DNA from: an uncultured Clostridia bacterium
GTDB taxonomy: Bacteria > Bacillota > Clostridia > Christensenellales > CAG-917
Assembly (NCBI GenBank): GCA_949286725.1
Contig: CASECZ010000002.1
Coordinates: 284,635 to 348,634 of the forward strand
Direction: 5' to 3'
DNA length: 64,000 nucleotides
The translations under genes were made by a program, and so were the position numbers. How positions within the stretch are numbered: the first letter of the stretch is position 1; the number at the start of each line of letters is the position of its first letter. This document shows, one piece after another, positions 48,301 to 56,151 of the stretch. Under the pieces are notes generated by a model. That model ran no database searches and was not told where the DNA came from. It saw only the letters and a list, made by a program, of their open reading frames with translations.

Positions 48301-49580
48301 CCGTCGCCCGAAAGGATGAGGGATACGCCTTCGCCGTAGACGTGCGCGGTGAGGACGTTGACGGATATCGCGTAGAACTTGTTTTTCTCGATGGTGATGG
48401 ATTTCGCGGTCTTGATGCCCTGGGCAGTCATCATCTGCTGAGAGAGCATATAGACGTTGGTGCCGAGCGTGAGGTCGGTGCCGATATTGTCGGCGACCGT
48501 CGTAAGGTAGGACTGAGCGGGCGTGTGCGACGCGCCGTTCATATAGTACGTGCCGGAATAGGACTTATAGTTGTCTTCGAATTTCGCGGCGTCGATGATG
48601 CCGTTATAGCGGTAGGAGGTGGGAGCGTCCGTGCCCGTGACGAGCGTCCAGTTGGAAGGAGCGACCGTGCCCACGGAGGTCGAACCGAAATCGAAACGGC
48701 CGTTGGGAACTTTGAGCGTGACGGTCTGCAGGGCGTCGTTGGTGCCTTTCAGTTCCTTGTCGGCTTTGGCGGCGAACTGTGCCGCCGCGGACTGACTGTC
48801 GGTGTCTTCGAGTTTGACGAGGTTGACGTTGTCGAAGAAGGCGTAGCCCGTGGTCAGACCGTCGTTATAGTAAGCGCTGTATTTGCCGAGCGAAAGGCGC
48901 AGGGTGAGAGAGGTGCTCGCGGTGGGAGCGCTCTCGAAGTAGATTTCGTAGGTCTTCCATTCACCCTTGGTGTCGATGCCGCTGAATTCGGCATAGGCGT
49001 TTGAGGAGACGTAAATGCTCGCGCCGGGGACGTTGTCCTCCTCGTCGGTGCCCGCTATGTTGTAGGTGAGTACGTCGACGGTGAGTTTGTAGTAAGACGC
49101 CTTGTCCAGCGTGAAGGACTGGGAAGTGTAACCGTATGCGGTGGGACCGTAATCGTCGTCCTTGCCCGCCTGATCCTTGGTGGGCATATAGATCATCATC
49201 ACGTTGTTGACCGCATTCGCGTCGGAAGAGTAGTGCGTGCGCAGAGCTTCGTAGAGCGCGCCGTCGTCCTTCCACGCCGACTTGTTGTCGTTGTACAGGG
49301 TGGGGTCGAGGCTGACCGCGCCGCTTATGACGTCATCTGGAATGGAGGAAGAGGAGTAGGTTTTGGCTCCCGACCAACCCGTGATGGAACGGGGCCAGTT
49401 TCCGCTGGTGGAGATGACCTTGAAGTCGGAGTTGGAGATGAGCAGTCCTTCGGTCGCTTCTATCGTGGTGCCGTCACCGCTTTCCGACGTGTTGTCGGGG
49501 TTGCAGGCGACGAGCGCCACCGCCGTAAAAGCGATGACGAGACAGAGTATCAAAGCTAACAGAGAAAATTTTTTCTTCAT
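45333..49580 (-). CDS. Giant surface lipoprotein with five carbohydrate-binding-like modules and a C-terminal membrane helix
   Basis: 1415 residues. A lipoprotein signal peptide ends at lipobox LVAC (Cys26). Five repeated modules of about 200-250 residues follow (about 45-258, 285-535, 585-785, 808-1034, 1052-1305). Each opens with an NGxFD-like motif and closes with variants of GYAFFDNVNL, the layout of CBM4/9-type jelly-roll modules. A linker leads to a membrane helix (1356-1378), a Lys-rich stop and an Asn/Ser-rich cytoplasmic tail. The protein is thus anchored at both ends. It probably binds glycans or wall polymers at the surface; no catalytic domain was recognised. AAGGAC precedes the ATG; an upstream extension of 14 codons lacks a site. 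Confidence 0.85.
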   Translation of the reverse strand: MKKKFSLLALILCLVIAFTAVALVACNPDNTSESGDGTTIEATEGLLISNSDFKVISTSGNWPRSITGWSGAKTYSSSSIPDDVISGAVSLDPTLYNDNKSAWKDDGALYEALRTHYSSDANAVNNVMMIYMPTKDQAGKDDDYGPTAYGYTSQSFTLDKASYYKLTVDVLTYNIAGTDEEDNVPGASIYVSSNAYAEFSGIDTKGEWKTYEIYFESAPTASTSLTLRLSLGKYSAYYNDGLTTGYAFFDNVNLVKLEDTDSQSAAAQFAAKADKELKGTNDALQTVTLKVPNGRFDFGSTSVGTVAPSNWTLVTGTDAPTSYRYNGIIDAAKFEDNYKSYSGTYYMNGASHTPAQSYLTTVADNIGTDLTLGTNVYMLSQQMMTAQGIKTAKSITIEKNKFYAISVNVLTAHVYGEGVSLILSGDGKEIAIKGISQNKVPDTVLFGQNAAGSASTNTWRTYTFYIQGNSYRDMTYNLTLWLGTGNATDNTEVTYTHYSSTSDTSGTSRTTYLADGTFASGWAFFDNVTLKEFADQGAFDTAWKEAGASQSAEIDGEEARALVYSLDTDNLFTTDGAVTGSTGISGDFSQVTKLNDSYDNSTLGTPAGFDKALGDTAVSGEYVTAGVVTLNDDAIFATLGIDAPLTPYNLGDGAKGLMINATQNTYFGYKTSEFSVAPNHFYRISLWVKTADVKSTSGIYVYLMQPAEKEGDDDKELASFTAINTADYDEYTNDWAELTFVVRGNADKTEKAYLKIAFGADNAYNSDTLANGTAFVSNMSMTAITYSAFSSTTTGTYVKSVNLADSKSASFTNGGFDTLDYAEMGDEAWSADNTADGTLQNSNKAGVPDGWTLSDTTLLDEDKAESANFVGGVVKFSTAEAGGWTTDGQISNLFGADASFFDTNNGAPNMLVLAGKNGAKYNAGYLSDSFTLSASTNYRITVNAKVESGTKAMIFLQGEASGTEVNGYDRYFEINGDGTWHTYTFDVQVGLTSVSLKLGLWLGENADVTGNTADKDALASTGIALFDMVTKSTLTDKEFNAATSGDELRKITFFTDSFDSMSGESSDDAIVTPDGWSSTVGTEQDRNDTTSGVFDIDKAEEDEGYIVGLGPELTADSFTVTDSELTAAKEDPAYAAMTDDAIVAALKEKKLEAAKEQRLISLSNIKAGYDGKSFLVINNKADSAFYYASSGYTLTAETAYKITVKVFTYGIGHVDENGNFTAADDKGAYIELYLGSSNDADSPMRFADVQSSDGWATYTFYVLAPENDVTSVAVRLGLGLYDADDASELVSGYAFFDAVSIEKIGDIDAYEQAIEGTEDNEFVLSRAVPEKASEGETGTDNEEAATPDNKFDLVNLSWMIPTILMALAVIAVVITFFVKKYKKKMTKGKSSDAPADSTSQNNINKKKGDYDSFNE

Positions 49581-49645
49581 AATGTCCTTGCTCGGTTTTA
49601 TTGGGCAAATGCCCGCGCGCATATACCATAAGTATAGGCTAATGT

Positions 49646-49674
49646 ATTCTATAACATAAACAGAATTTTAGCAA
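49646..49674 (-). promoter_or_regulatory. Predicted promoter of the large lipoprotein gene
   Basis: On the minus strand: TTGCTA (49674-49669), 17-base spacer, TAGAAT (49651-49646). The leader of about 60 bases contains a small GGGCA/TGCCC hairpin. Confidence 0.7.
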
Positions 49675-49727
49675 ACGGATTTCATAATTTCAAGCAAATT
49701 AACCATACTTGCAGAAAGGAGAACGCT

Positions 49728-50168
49728 ATGGATTATGCAAGTCCGACGTCGCGGGCGGTGCTCGCCGGGAAACGACGTCTCAACAAATACGCGGTGGCAA
49801 ACCCCGCGACGCGGATGCGGCGCAAAGCGTTGCTCGTCGTGTGCGGATTGCTGGTCGGTGCGGTCAACGGGCTGTTCGGTGCGGGCGGCGGAATGCTCGC
49901 CGTGCCCGTGCTGAGTTACGTGGCGGGGCTGAACGCGCAGAAGTCGCATGCCACGGCGATTGCCGTGATTTTGCCCCTTTGCATAATCAGCTCGGTGGCG
50001 TACGCCGCGACGGGCACCTTCGATTATTCCGTCTTTCCGCCCACCGTCATAGGCGTGGTCGCAGGCGGCGTGATAGGCGCGCTCGCCCTCAAGAAACTGT
50101 CGGGCGTGTTCATCGATTTTCTCTTTTACGCGCTGATGTTGTTTGCGGGGTTGAAAATGCTGTTCTGA
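49728..50168 (+). CDS. TauE/SafE family transporter, half-size protein A
   Basis: 146 residues, with four membrane helices after a basic N-terminal tail of about 33 residues. The TSUP signature VGAVNGLFGAGGGMLAVPVLSYV and the helix SHATAIAVILPLCIISSVAYA mark one half of a TauE/SafE (sulfite/anion exporter) protein; full-length members have about 250 residues and eight helices in two repeats. GAAAGGAG precedes the ATG. The second half is encoded separately 87 bases downstream, so the two probably form a heterodimer. Substrate unknown; sulfonates, sulfite or other anions are typical. Confidence 0.88.
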   Translation: MDYASPTSRAVLAGKRRLNKYAVANPATRMRRKALLVVCGLLVGAVNGLFGAGGGMLAVPVLSYVAGLNAQKSHATAIAVILPLCIISSVAYAATGTFDYSVFPPTVIGVVAGGVIGALALKKLSGVFIDFLFYALMLFAGLKMLF

Positions 50169-50255
50169 CACAAAACGTGTTTTATTGCAACAAAAATATA
50201 AATAAAACGCGGTTTATGCGACAAATCGTATTGTCGCAGGAAGGAGGTGCGGGGT

Positions 50256-50627
50256 ATGCAGTGGCTGAAATTCGTGCTTGCGGGATTGCTCGGCGGGGTG
50301 CTCGCCGGAATGGGAATGGGCGGCGGAACGCTGACCATTCCTTTGCTCGTTCTGTTGCTCGGCGTCGACCAGCTCACGGCGCAGTTTGCCAACCTCGCGG
50401 CGTTTCTGCCCACGGGTGCGGTGTCCCTCGGAGTGCACGCGGCAAACGGGCTCGTGGACGGAAAAGGACTTGCGGGACTGCTGGTTCCCGCGGTGCTTGC
50501 AAGCGCGGTCACATCCGCTTTCGCCGCCGACGCGTCGGAGATTCTCGGCAAACTGTTCGGAGGATTTCTGGTGCTGGTCGCCGCCGTCAGTATGAGCGCG
50601 ACGGTTCTGTCCGCCGCAAGGAAGTGA
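50256..50627 (+). CDS. TauE/SafE family transporter, half-size protein B
   Basis: 123 residues, four membrane helices. The repeat signature LGGVLAGMGMGGGTLTIPLLVLLLG is the counterpart of the GxGGG motif in the upstream half; QLTAQFANLAAFLPTGAVSLGVHA follows. AAGGAGGT lies eight bases before this ATG, which decides against a GTG three codons earlier. It is followed by a promoter and the Rnf operon. Confidence 0.88.
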   Translation: MQWLKFVLAGLLGGVLAGMGMGGGTLTIPLLVLLLGVDQLTAQFANLAAFLPTGAVSLGVHAANGLVDGKGLAGLLVPAVLASAVTSAFAADASEILGKLFGGFLVLVAAVSMSATVLSAARK

Positions 50628-50666
50628 TTTTGTGTCGAAAAGGGGCGGTCGGAAAAATATTCGGTA

Positions 50667-50695
50667 TTTACTTTGTATTATTTTTGTTTTATAAT
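50667..50695 (+). promoter_or_regulatory. Predicted promoter of the rnf operon
   Basis: TTTACT (50667-50672), 17-base spacer, perfect TATAAT (50690-50695). A 6-bp GC hairpin (50716-50721 with 50727-50732) lies in the 70-base leader. Confidence 0.7.
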
Positions 50696-50770
50696 TATTA
50701 AAAATCCCGAAGAAGAGCGCGTCGTGCGCGCTGAGGGAAATTTCACGAGAATACGGTCAAGAGGTCTGAA

Positions 50771-52063
50771 TTGAGAACGTTTCGTCACGGGGCACATCCG
50801 CCCGCCAACAAACTGACAGAAGCGTCGCCGCTGGCGCCGCTGGAAGTGCCGCAGTTTTTGTTCTTCGCGCTGTCACAACATATCGGCGCACCTGCAAAGC
50901 CCGTCGCTCAGGCGGGAGATTACGTCAAAGAGGGACAGATGATTGCAGAAGCGGGAGGGTTTGTTTCCGCTCCCGTCTTTTCCTCCGTATCGGGCACGAT
51001 CAAGGGCGTCGTTTCGTTGCCCACCGCCACTGGAGGCAAGTGCGACCACATCGAGGTCGAGAACGACTTTCTGTATGACAAAGTCACGCTCCCGCCCCTC
51101 GAAAATCCCGACGGTGCGGCGATAGTTGCGCGCGTCAGGGAGGCGGGCATAGTCGGCATGGGCGGCGCGACCTTCCCCACGCACGTCAAACTTTCACCTT
51201 CCAAACCCGTTGACACGCTCATCATCAACGCCGCCGAATGCGAACCGTACATCACCTGCGATTTTCGTCTGCTCGTCGAGCGTACCGACGAAGTCATCGC
51301 GGGCACGAAGTACCTCATGAAGGCTCTCGGCGTGGACAAGGCGTTCATCGGCGTGGAGGCAAACAAGCCCGAAGCGATAAAGAAACTCATTGCGACCTGT
51401 CCGCCCGAGATTTCCGTCGTCAAACTGATGACGAAATATCCGCAGGGCGCCGAAAAACAGCTGATATACGCGATAACCCGTCGCAAGGTGCCCGCGGGCG
51501 GTCTGCCCATGGACATCGGGTGCGTCGTCGATAACGTGCACACGGCGTTCAGCGTGGCGCGCGCCGTCGATTGCGGCGAGCCGCTCTATATGCGCGCGAT
51601 GACGGTCAGCGGCGCGGGTGTCGAACACGCGGGCAACTACTGGGTGCGCGGCGGCACGCCTTACTCCTTTGTCTACGAGAAGACGCGCGGCAACGTCGCC
51701 GAGGACGTCACCAAGAAAGTCATCAGCGGCGGTCCCATGATGGGGTTTGCGCAGGCGGATTTGCGCGCCTGCTGCACCAAAGGGTCGTCGTCGCTTCTTT
51801 TCCTCGACCAGAAGCAGTTCAACATGACGGAGCCGACGCAGTGCATAAACTGCGGTCGTTGCATACGCAGCTGCCCGATGAACCTCATGCCCCGCGACAT
51901 GGAGCGCGCGGTGGTCAAAGGCGAATACGAGAAAGTCGCCGCACTCGGCGTCGCCAACTGCATGGAATGCGGCGTGTGTTCTTACGTATGTCCCGCCAAA
52001 CGGCCTCTCGTTCAGGCGTTCAAACTGGCGAAAAAAGTTATGCGGGAAAGGGGGATTAAATAA
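50771..52063 (+). CDS. rnfC: Rnf electron transport complex subunit C
   Basis: RnfC, 430 residues, peripheral subunit that carries the NADH/FMN site and two [4Fe-4S] clusters of the ferredoxin:NAD+ oxidoreductase. Motifs are MRTFRHGAHPP at the N-terminus, GMGGATFPTHVKLSP, INAAECEPYITCD and the cluster motifs CINCGRCIRSCP and CMECGVCSYVCP. The start is TTG, supported by AAGAGGT and by the family N-terminus. First gene of rnfCDGEAB; its stop overlaps the rnfD start by one base. Confidence 0.96.
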   Translation: MRTFRHGAHPPANKLTEASPLAPLEVPQFLFFALSQHIGAPAKPVAQAGDYVKEGQMIAEAGGFVSAPVFSSVSGTIKGVVSLPTATGGKCDHIEVENDFLYDKVTLPPLENPDGAAIVARVREAGIVGMGGATFPTHVKLSPSKPVDTLIINAAECEPYITCDFRLLVERTDEVIAGTKYLMKALGVDKAFIGVEANKPEAIKKLIATCPPEISVVKLMTKYPQGAEKQLIYAITRRKVPAGGLPMDIGCVVDNVHTAFSVARAVDCGEPLYMRAMTVSGAGVEHAGNYWVRGGTPYSFVYEKTRGNVAEDVTKKVISGGPMMGFAQADLRACCTKGSSSLLFLDQKQFNMTEPTQCINCGRCIRSCPMNLMPRDMERAVVKGEYEKVAALGVANCMECGVCSYVCPAKRPLVQAFKLAKKVMRERGIK

Positions 52064-53166
52064 TGGGCAAATATATCGTTTCCTCTTCTCCGCACATCTC
52101 GTCGCCCTCGACGACGCGCAGGATTATGCTGGACGTAATCATCGCGCTTTGTCCGGCTCTCATAGCCTCGGTGCTGATATACGGGTTCTATCCGCTCTTC
52201 CTCACCGTGTTGTGCGTTGCCGCGGCGGTGTTTTCGGAGTGGCTCTACAACGTGATAACCAAGAAGCCGCAGAGCGTGGGTGACCTGTCCGCCGTCGTGA
52301 CGGGCATCATTCTCGCGCTCAACCTGCCCCCCGTCGTGCCGTTCTACGTGCCGATTGTGGGCGCGGCGTTTGCCATCATAGTCGTCAAGATGCTGTTCGG
52401 CGGCATAGGCAGAAACTTCGCCAACCCCGCCATCACGGCGCGTATCTTCCTGATGCTGGCGTGGACGGGCGTCATGACGACGTTCGTCGTCCCCATCGAC
52501 CTCGGCAACGGCGCGAACCTGTTCAGCTATTTCGCGCAGGGCGTCAACATCAACCTTCCCGACGCAATCACTTCCGCGACTCCGCTTGCAGGAGTCAAGA
52601 AGGCGATAGAGTCGGGCGCCAATCCCGCCGAAGGACTGAACGCGCTGGATATGTTCCTCGGAAGGATAGGCGGCAGTGCGGGCGAGGTGTGCACGCTTGC
52701 CGTGCTCATCGGCGGCGTTTACCTTGCAATCCGCAAGGTCATCGACATAAGAATACCTCTGCTTTACATCGCTTCCACGGCGGTGTTCGCCGCGATATTC
52801 TTCGCCGACAGCGCATACACGGGCGAATACGTATGGACCTATCTGCTCGGCGGCGGTCTGATGTTCGGCGCGGTGTTTATGGCGACGGACTACGCGACTT
52901 CGCCCAAGACGCTCCCCGCCGTCATAATCTACGGCGTCGGGTTGGGCTTCCTAACCGTGGTCATCAGAAAATACGGCACGATGAGCGAAGGCGTTTCGTT
53001 TGCGATTCTGCTTATGAACATCGTCACGCCTTTGCTCGAACGCATCAGAATAAAACCGTTCGGGACTCCCGTGAAGACTCCCGTTCAGATTATCGAGGGC
53101 ATAAAGCAAAACCGCGCCGCGAAGAAAGCGGCGAAGGCGGCTGCCTCGGAAGGGGGTGAAGGATAA
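52063..53166 (+). CDS. rnfD: Rnf electron transport complex subunit D
   Basis: RnfD, 367 residues, integral membrane subunit with about nine to ten helices and a covalent FMN. The flavinylation site is within DAITSATPLAG (about residues 167-177), the SxTxP type. MGKYIVSSSPHISSPSTTRRIMLDVI is the typical N-terminus. It couples electron flow from ferredoxin to NAD+ with sodium or proton export. Overlaps rnfC and rnfG by one base each. Confidence 0.95.
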   Translation: MGKYIVSSSPHISSPSTTRRIMLDVIIALCPALIASVLIYGFYPLFLTVLCVAAAVFSEWLYNVITKKPQSVGDLSAVVTGIILALNLPPVVPFYVPIVGAAFAIIVVKMLFGGIGRNFANPAITARIFLMLAWTGVMTTFVVPIDLGNGANLFSYFAQGVNINLPDAITSATPLAGVKKAIESGANPAEGLNALDMFLGRIGGSAGEVCTLAVLIGGVYLAIRKVIDIRIPLLYIASTAVFAAIFFADSAYTGEYVWTYLLGGGLMFGAVFMATDYATSPKTLPAVIIYGVGLGFLTVVIRKYGTMSEGVSFAILLMNIVTPLLERIRIKPFGTPVKTPVQIIEGIKQNRAAKKAAKAAASEGGEG

Positions 53167-53861
53167 TGGCGGACATCATGGACAAGAAAGAAAACGCGAC
53201 CTCGGCTTCCGCCGCGACCGTGTTGCCCGAAGAGGGCTACAAATGCGTCAAGACCGCCGACGGTCCCGCACCCAAAAACCGCTTTGTCACCAAGGACATA
53301 GTGATGTGCGTCGTGGTGCTGGTCGGCATTGCGCTTGTCGCGGGAGTGCTGCTCGGCGTCATGAACTGGGTGACGTACGTCGACCCCGACGCTTCGATTA
53401 TCGGCGAGGTTGCAAGTTATTACAGTGTGAGTTCCGACCTCGTCGTCAAGAGCGAGGACAGAATAATCAACGCCGACGGCAGCAAGGACGTCGTGCTCGG
53501 CTGCTATACGGTGAAAGACAAAGAGGGCGCGGACGTGGCTTACGTCTACTACACCTCGGGCAGCGGCGGCAAAGCCTCTTCGCTCGAACTGCTCGTTCAC
53601 ATCAGCGCCGCGGGCGTCATCACGGACATAGAAGAGTACTCCCAGTCGGAAACGGCGGGCTATTTCAAGAAAGTTATGGACGCAAACAAATCAAAATACG
53701 TCGGGTTCGACGTAACTTCGATTGACGGGTTCGAGCTCAACGGCGAGGGCGACAACGGCATAGACGCCGTAAGCAACGCCACCAAGACTTCCACGGGCAT
53801 CAACAACGCCGTCAACGCCGCGGTCTACGCGTTCAATCATTATTCGGGGGTGGCTGAATGA
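53166..53861 (+). CDS. rnfG: Rnf electron transport complex subunit G
   Basis: RnfG, 231 residues: a cytoplasmic N-terminal part of about 38 residues, one membrane helix (about 42-63) and an extracytoplasmic FMN domain. The flavinylation motif is in GIDAVSNATKTSTGINNAVN near residue 200, with the acceptor threonine in the SNATKTS element. The N-terminal extension is longer than in most RnfG proteins. It overlaps rnfE by four bases. Confidence 0.94.
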   Translation: MADIMDKKENATSASAATVLPEEGYKCVKTADGPAPKNRFVTKDIVMCVVVLVGIALVAGVLLGVMNWVTYVDPDASIIGEVASYYSVSSDLVVKSEDRIINADGSKDVVLGCYTVKDKEGADVAYVYYTSGSGGKASSLELLVHISAAGVITDIEEYSQSETAGYFKKVMDANKSKYVGFDVTSIDGFELNGEGDNGIDAVSNATKTSTGINNAVNAAVYAFNHYSGVAE

Positions 53862-54655
53862 AAGGCGAACTGAAATTCGACGCCCGCGGAAAGGGCAAAA
53901 TCATATCCAACGGCATTCTGGCGTCCAACCCCGTTTTCAGGTTGGTGCTGGGCATGTGCCCGACGCTTGCCGTCACGACCAGCGCGTTCAACGGTCTCGG
54001 CATGGGACTTGCGGCAACCGTGGTTCTCGTGTGTTCCAACGTGCTGGTGTCGTTGCTGCGCAACATAATACCCGACAAGGTGCGTATCCCCGCGTTCGTG
54101 CTGATAATCGCAACCTTCGTCACAATCGTCGAGATGCTGCTGCGCAAGTTCGTCCCCGCGCTTTACAGCGCGCTGGGCATATACCTGCCGCTCATAGTCG
54201 TCAACTGCATAATCCTGGCGCGCGCGGAAGCGTTCGCCTCCACCAACCGCGTATTCGACTCCGCTCTCGACGGTCTCGGAATGGGGCTCGGGTTCACGCT
54301 GTCGCTGTTGCTCATCGGTTTCATCCGCGAGATTATCGGCGCGGGTACCCTGTTTATGGGGTCGCTCGGTGAAATCGAATTCGGCGTGGCAATCGGCAAT
54401 CTGCCCGATTACGCGCTCGGCGTGTTCCTGCTTCCCGCGGGCGGCTTCCTCACTCTCGGCATCCTGATGGCGATAATCAACCACCTGTCCGACAAAGCCG
54501 CCGTAAAACGCGAAAAGCGTCACGAGGAAGAGGGCAAAGTCATCGACGAACAACTGCGCGACATCATCGCGGAAGAGGAAAAAGCCGCTGTCGAAAAGAC
54601 GGCTGAAAACGCGGGTGCGCAAACCGTTCCCGCAGGCGAGGAGGTGACGAAATGA
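53858..54655 (+). CDS. rnfE: Rnf electron transport complex subunit E
   Basis: RnfE, 265 residues, six membrane helices. GILASNPVFRLVLGMCPTLAVTTSAFNGLGMG is the family signature, and GIYLPLIVVNCIILARAEAFAS contains the cysteine region that shares an iron-sulfur centre with RnfA in the membrane. A charged C-terminal tail of about 50 residues rich in Glu and Ala follows the last helix. Overlaps rnfA by four bases (ATGA). Confidence 0.95.
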   Translation: MKGELKFDARGKGKIISNGILASNPVFRLVLGMCPTLAVTTSAFNGLGMGLAATVVLVCSNVLVSLLRNIIPDKVRIPAFVLIIATFVTIVEMLLRKFVPALYSALGIYLPLIVVNCIILARAEAFASTNRVFDSALDGLGMGLGFTLSLLLIGFIREIIGAGTLFMGSLGEIEFGVAIGNLPDYALGVFLLPAGGFLTLGILMAIINHLSDKAAVKREKRHEEEGKVIDEQLRDIIAEEEKAAVEKTAENAGAQTVPAGEEVTK

Positions 54656-55236
54656 CATACTTCCTGCTTATTGTCGGCGCCGTGTTCGTCAACAACTTCG
54701 TTCTTTGTCAGTTCCTTGGTTGCTGTCCCTTCCTCGGCGTGTCCAAAAAGACGGACACCGCTCTCGGAATGGGGCTTGCGGTCATATTCGTCATGGGCAT
54801 AGCGTCCATATTCACCTGGCTCATTCAAAAACTGCTCGTGGCGGCGGGAATAGAGTATTTGCAGACCATAGCGTTCATACTCGTCATAGCCGCTCTCGTT
54901 CAGCTCGTCGAAATGGTGCTCAAAAAGTTCATGCCGTCGCTGTACAGCGCGCTCGGCGTGTATCTGCCGCTCATCACCACCAACTGCGCGGTGCTGGGCG
55001 TCGCGATTCTCAACATCCAGTCCTATGGCGTCGTCGGCGGCGAAAGCCTTCTGCTTTCCTTCCTGAACGGCGTGTTCAGCGGCGTGGGCTTCACGATTGC
55101 CATACTTCTTCTAGCGGGCATACGCGAGCGTATGGACATCGACGCCATACCCAAGCCTTTCAGGGGCTTCCCGATTACGCTTATTACGGCTTCGATAATG
55201 AGCCTTGCGTTTACTGCGTTCAGCGGTATGATTTGA
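54652..55236 (+). CDS. rnfA: Rnf electron transport complex subunit A
   Basis: RnfA, 194 residues, six membrane helices, homologous to RnfE in inverted topology. FVNNFVLCQFLGCCPFLGVSKK and GVYLPLITTNCAVLGVAI are the conserved cysteine-containing helices. It forms the membrane core with RnfE. rnfB follows after ten bases. Confidence 0.96.
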   Translation: MTYFLLIVGAVFVNNFVLCQFLGCCPFLGVSKKTDTALGMGLAVIFVMGIASIFTWLIQKLLVAAGIEYLQTIAFILVIAALVQLVEMVLKKFMPSLYSALGVYLPLITTNCAVLGVAILNIQSYGVVGGESLLLSFLNGVFSGVGFTIAILLLAGIRERMDIDAIPKPFRGFPITLITASIMSLAFTAFSGMI

Positions 55237-55246
55237 GGAGGGCGAT

Positions 55247-56068
55247 ATGACGTTGAATATTTTGTCGGCTGTCGACACGATGACAATACTGTATTCCGCG
55301 CTCGCTCTGCTCGGGCTTGCGCTGGTGTTCGGCGTGCTGCTTGCCGTGCTGGGCAAGAAACTCGCCGTCAAAGAGGACGAAAGAGTGACCGAGGTGCGCA
55401 GCCATCTGTCGGGAGCCAACTGCGGCGCGTGCGGATACGCGGGTTGCGACGCCTTTGCCAAAGCCGTGGTGGAGGGCAAAGCGGACATAAACGCCTGCTC
55501 GGCGACTTCGCCCGACAACAAGAAGAAGATAGGCGAGATTCTCGGCGTTGCCGTAACTGCCGAGGAGACCAAAATCGTCGTGGCTTGCAACGGCGGAAAT
55601 GCCGCGTTTGACAAGTACGAGTATATGGGTTACGGCAACTGCCGCAGTATGGAACTGCTGGGCGGCGGACGAAAAGTCTGTCCGTGGGGTTGCCTCGGTA
55701 TGGGGTCTTGCACGGACGCGTGTCCCGAACACGCAATCGACGTCCGCGACGACGGTTACGCCGTGGTCGACCGCGAAAAGTGCATTGCCTGCGGCAAATG
55801 CATAGTCGCTTGTCCCAAGAAACTCATCAAGCGCGTGCCCGTCACGGCAAAAGTCTACATTGCCTGTTCCAACTGCCTGCGCGGCGGAAAGGACGTCAAG
55901 GCGATGTGCACTCACGGGTGTCTCGGTTGCGGGCTGTGCGCCAAGAATTGCCCCGAACAGGCAATTACCCTTGTCAACAATCTGCCCGTCATTGATTATG
56001 CCAAATGCTCGGGGTGCGGACTTTGTGCGTCCAAATGTCCCGCAAAATGCATTAAATTCTGCGACTGA
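55247..56068 (+). CDS. rnfB: Rnf electron transport complex subunit B (ferredoxin-accepting)
   Basis: RnfB, 273 residues. One membrane helix (about 10-33) is followed by the domain with GANCGACGYAGCDAFAKAV and C84-type cysteines binding a [4Fe-4S] cluster. Four CxxCxxCxxxCP-type motifs follow (SCTDACP, CIACGKCIVACP, CLGCGLCAKNCP, CSGCGLCASKCP). This subunit takes electrons from reduced ferredoxin. The family shows variable numbers of clusters; the count here is on the common clostridial scale. Last gene of the operon. Confidence 0.96.
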   Translation: MTLNILSAVDTMTILYSALALLGLALVFGVLLAVLGKKLAVKEDERVTEVRSHLSGANCGACGYAGCDAFAKAVVEGKADINACSATSPDNKKKIGEILGVAVTAEETKIVVACNGGNAAFDKYEYMGYGNCRSMELLGGGRKVCPWGCLGMGSCTDACPEHAIDVRDDGYAVVDREKCIACGKCIVACPKKLIKRVPVTAKVYIACSNCLRGGKDVKAMCTHGCLGCGLCAKNCPEQAITLVNNLPVIDYAKCSGCGLCASKCPAKCIKFCD

Positions 56069-56151
56069 GTCGCAACGACTGACCGTGCGGGGGCGAGTTC
56101 GCCCTCTCATACGGCCGAACAACAAATTCCGCAAGGAACAAGGAGTTTATT

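Noticed and set aside
45942..49004. A 1020-codon open frame on the plus strand opposite the large lipoprotein
   Set aside because: Its Val/Gly/Arg-rich composition is the complement of the lipoprotein codons; the minus-strand frame has signal peptide, modules, promoter and terminator.
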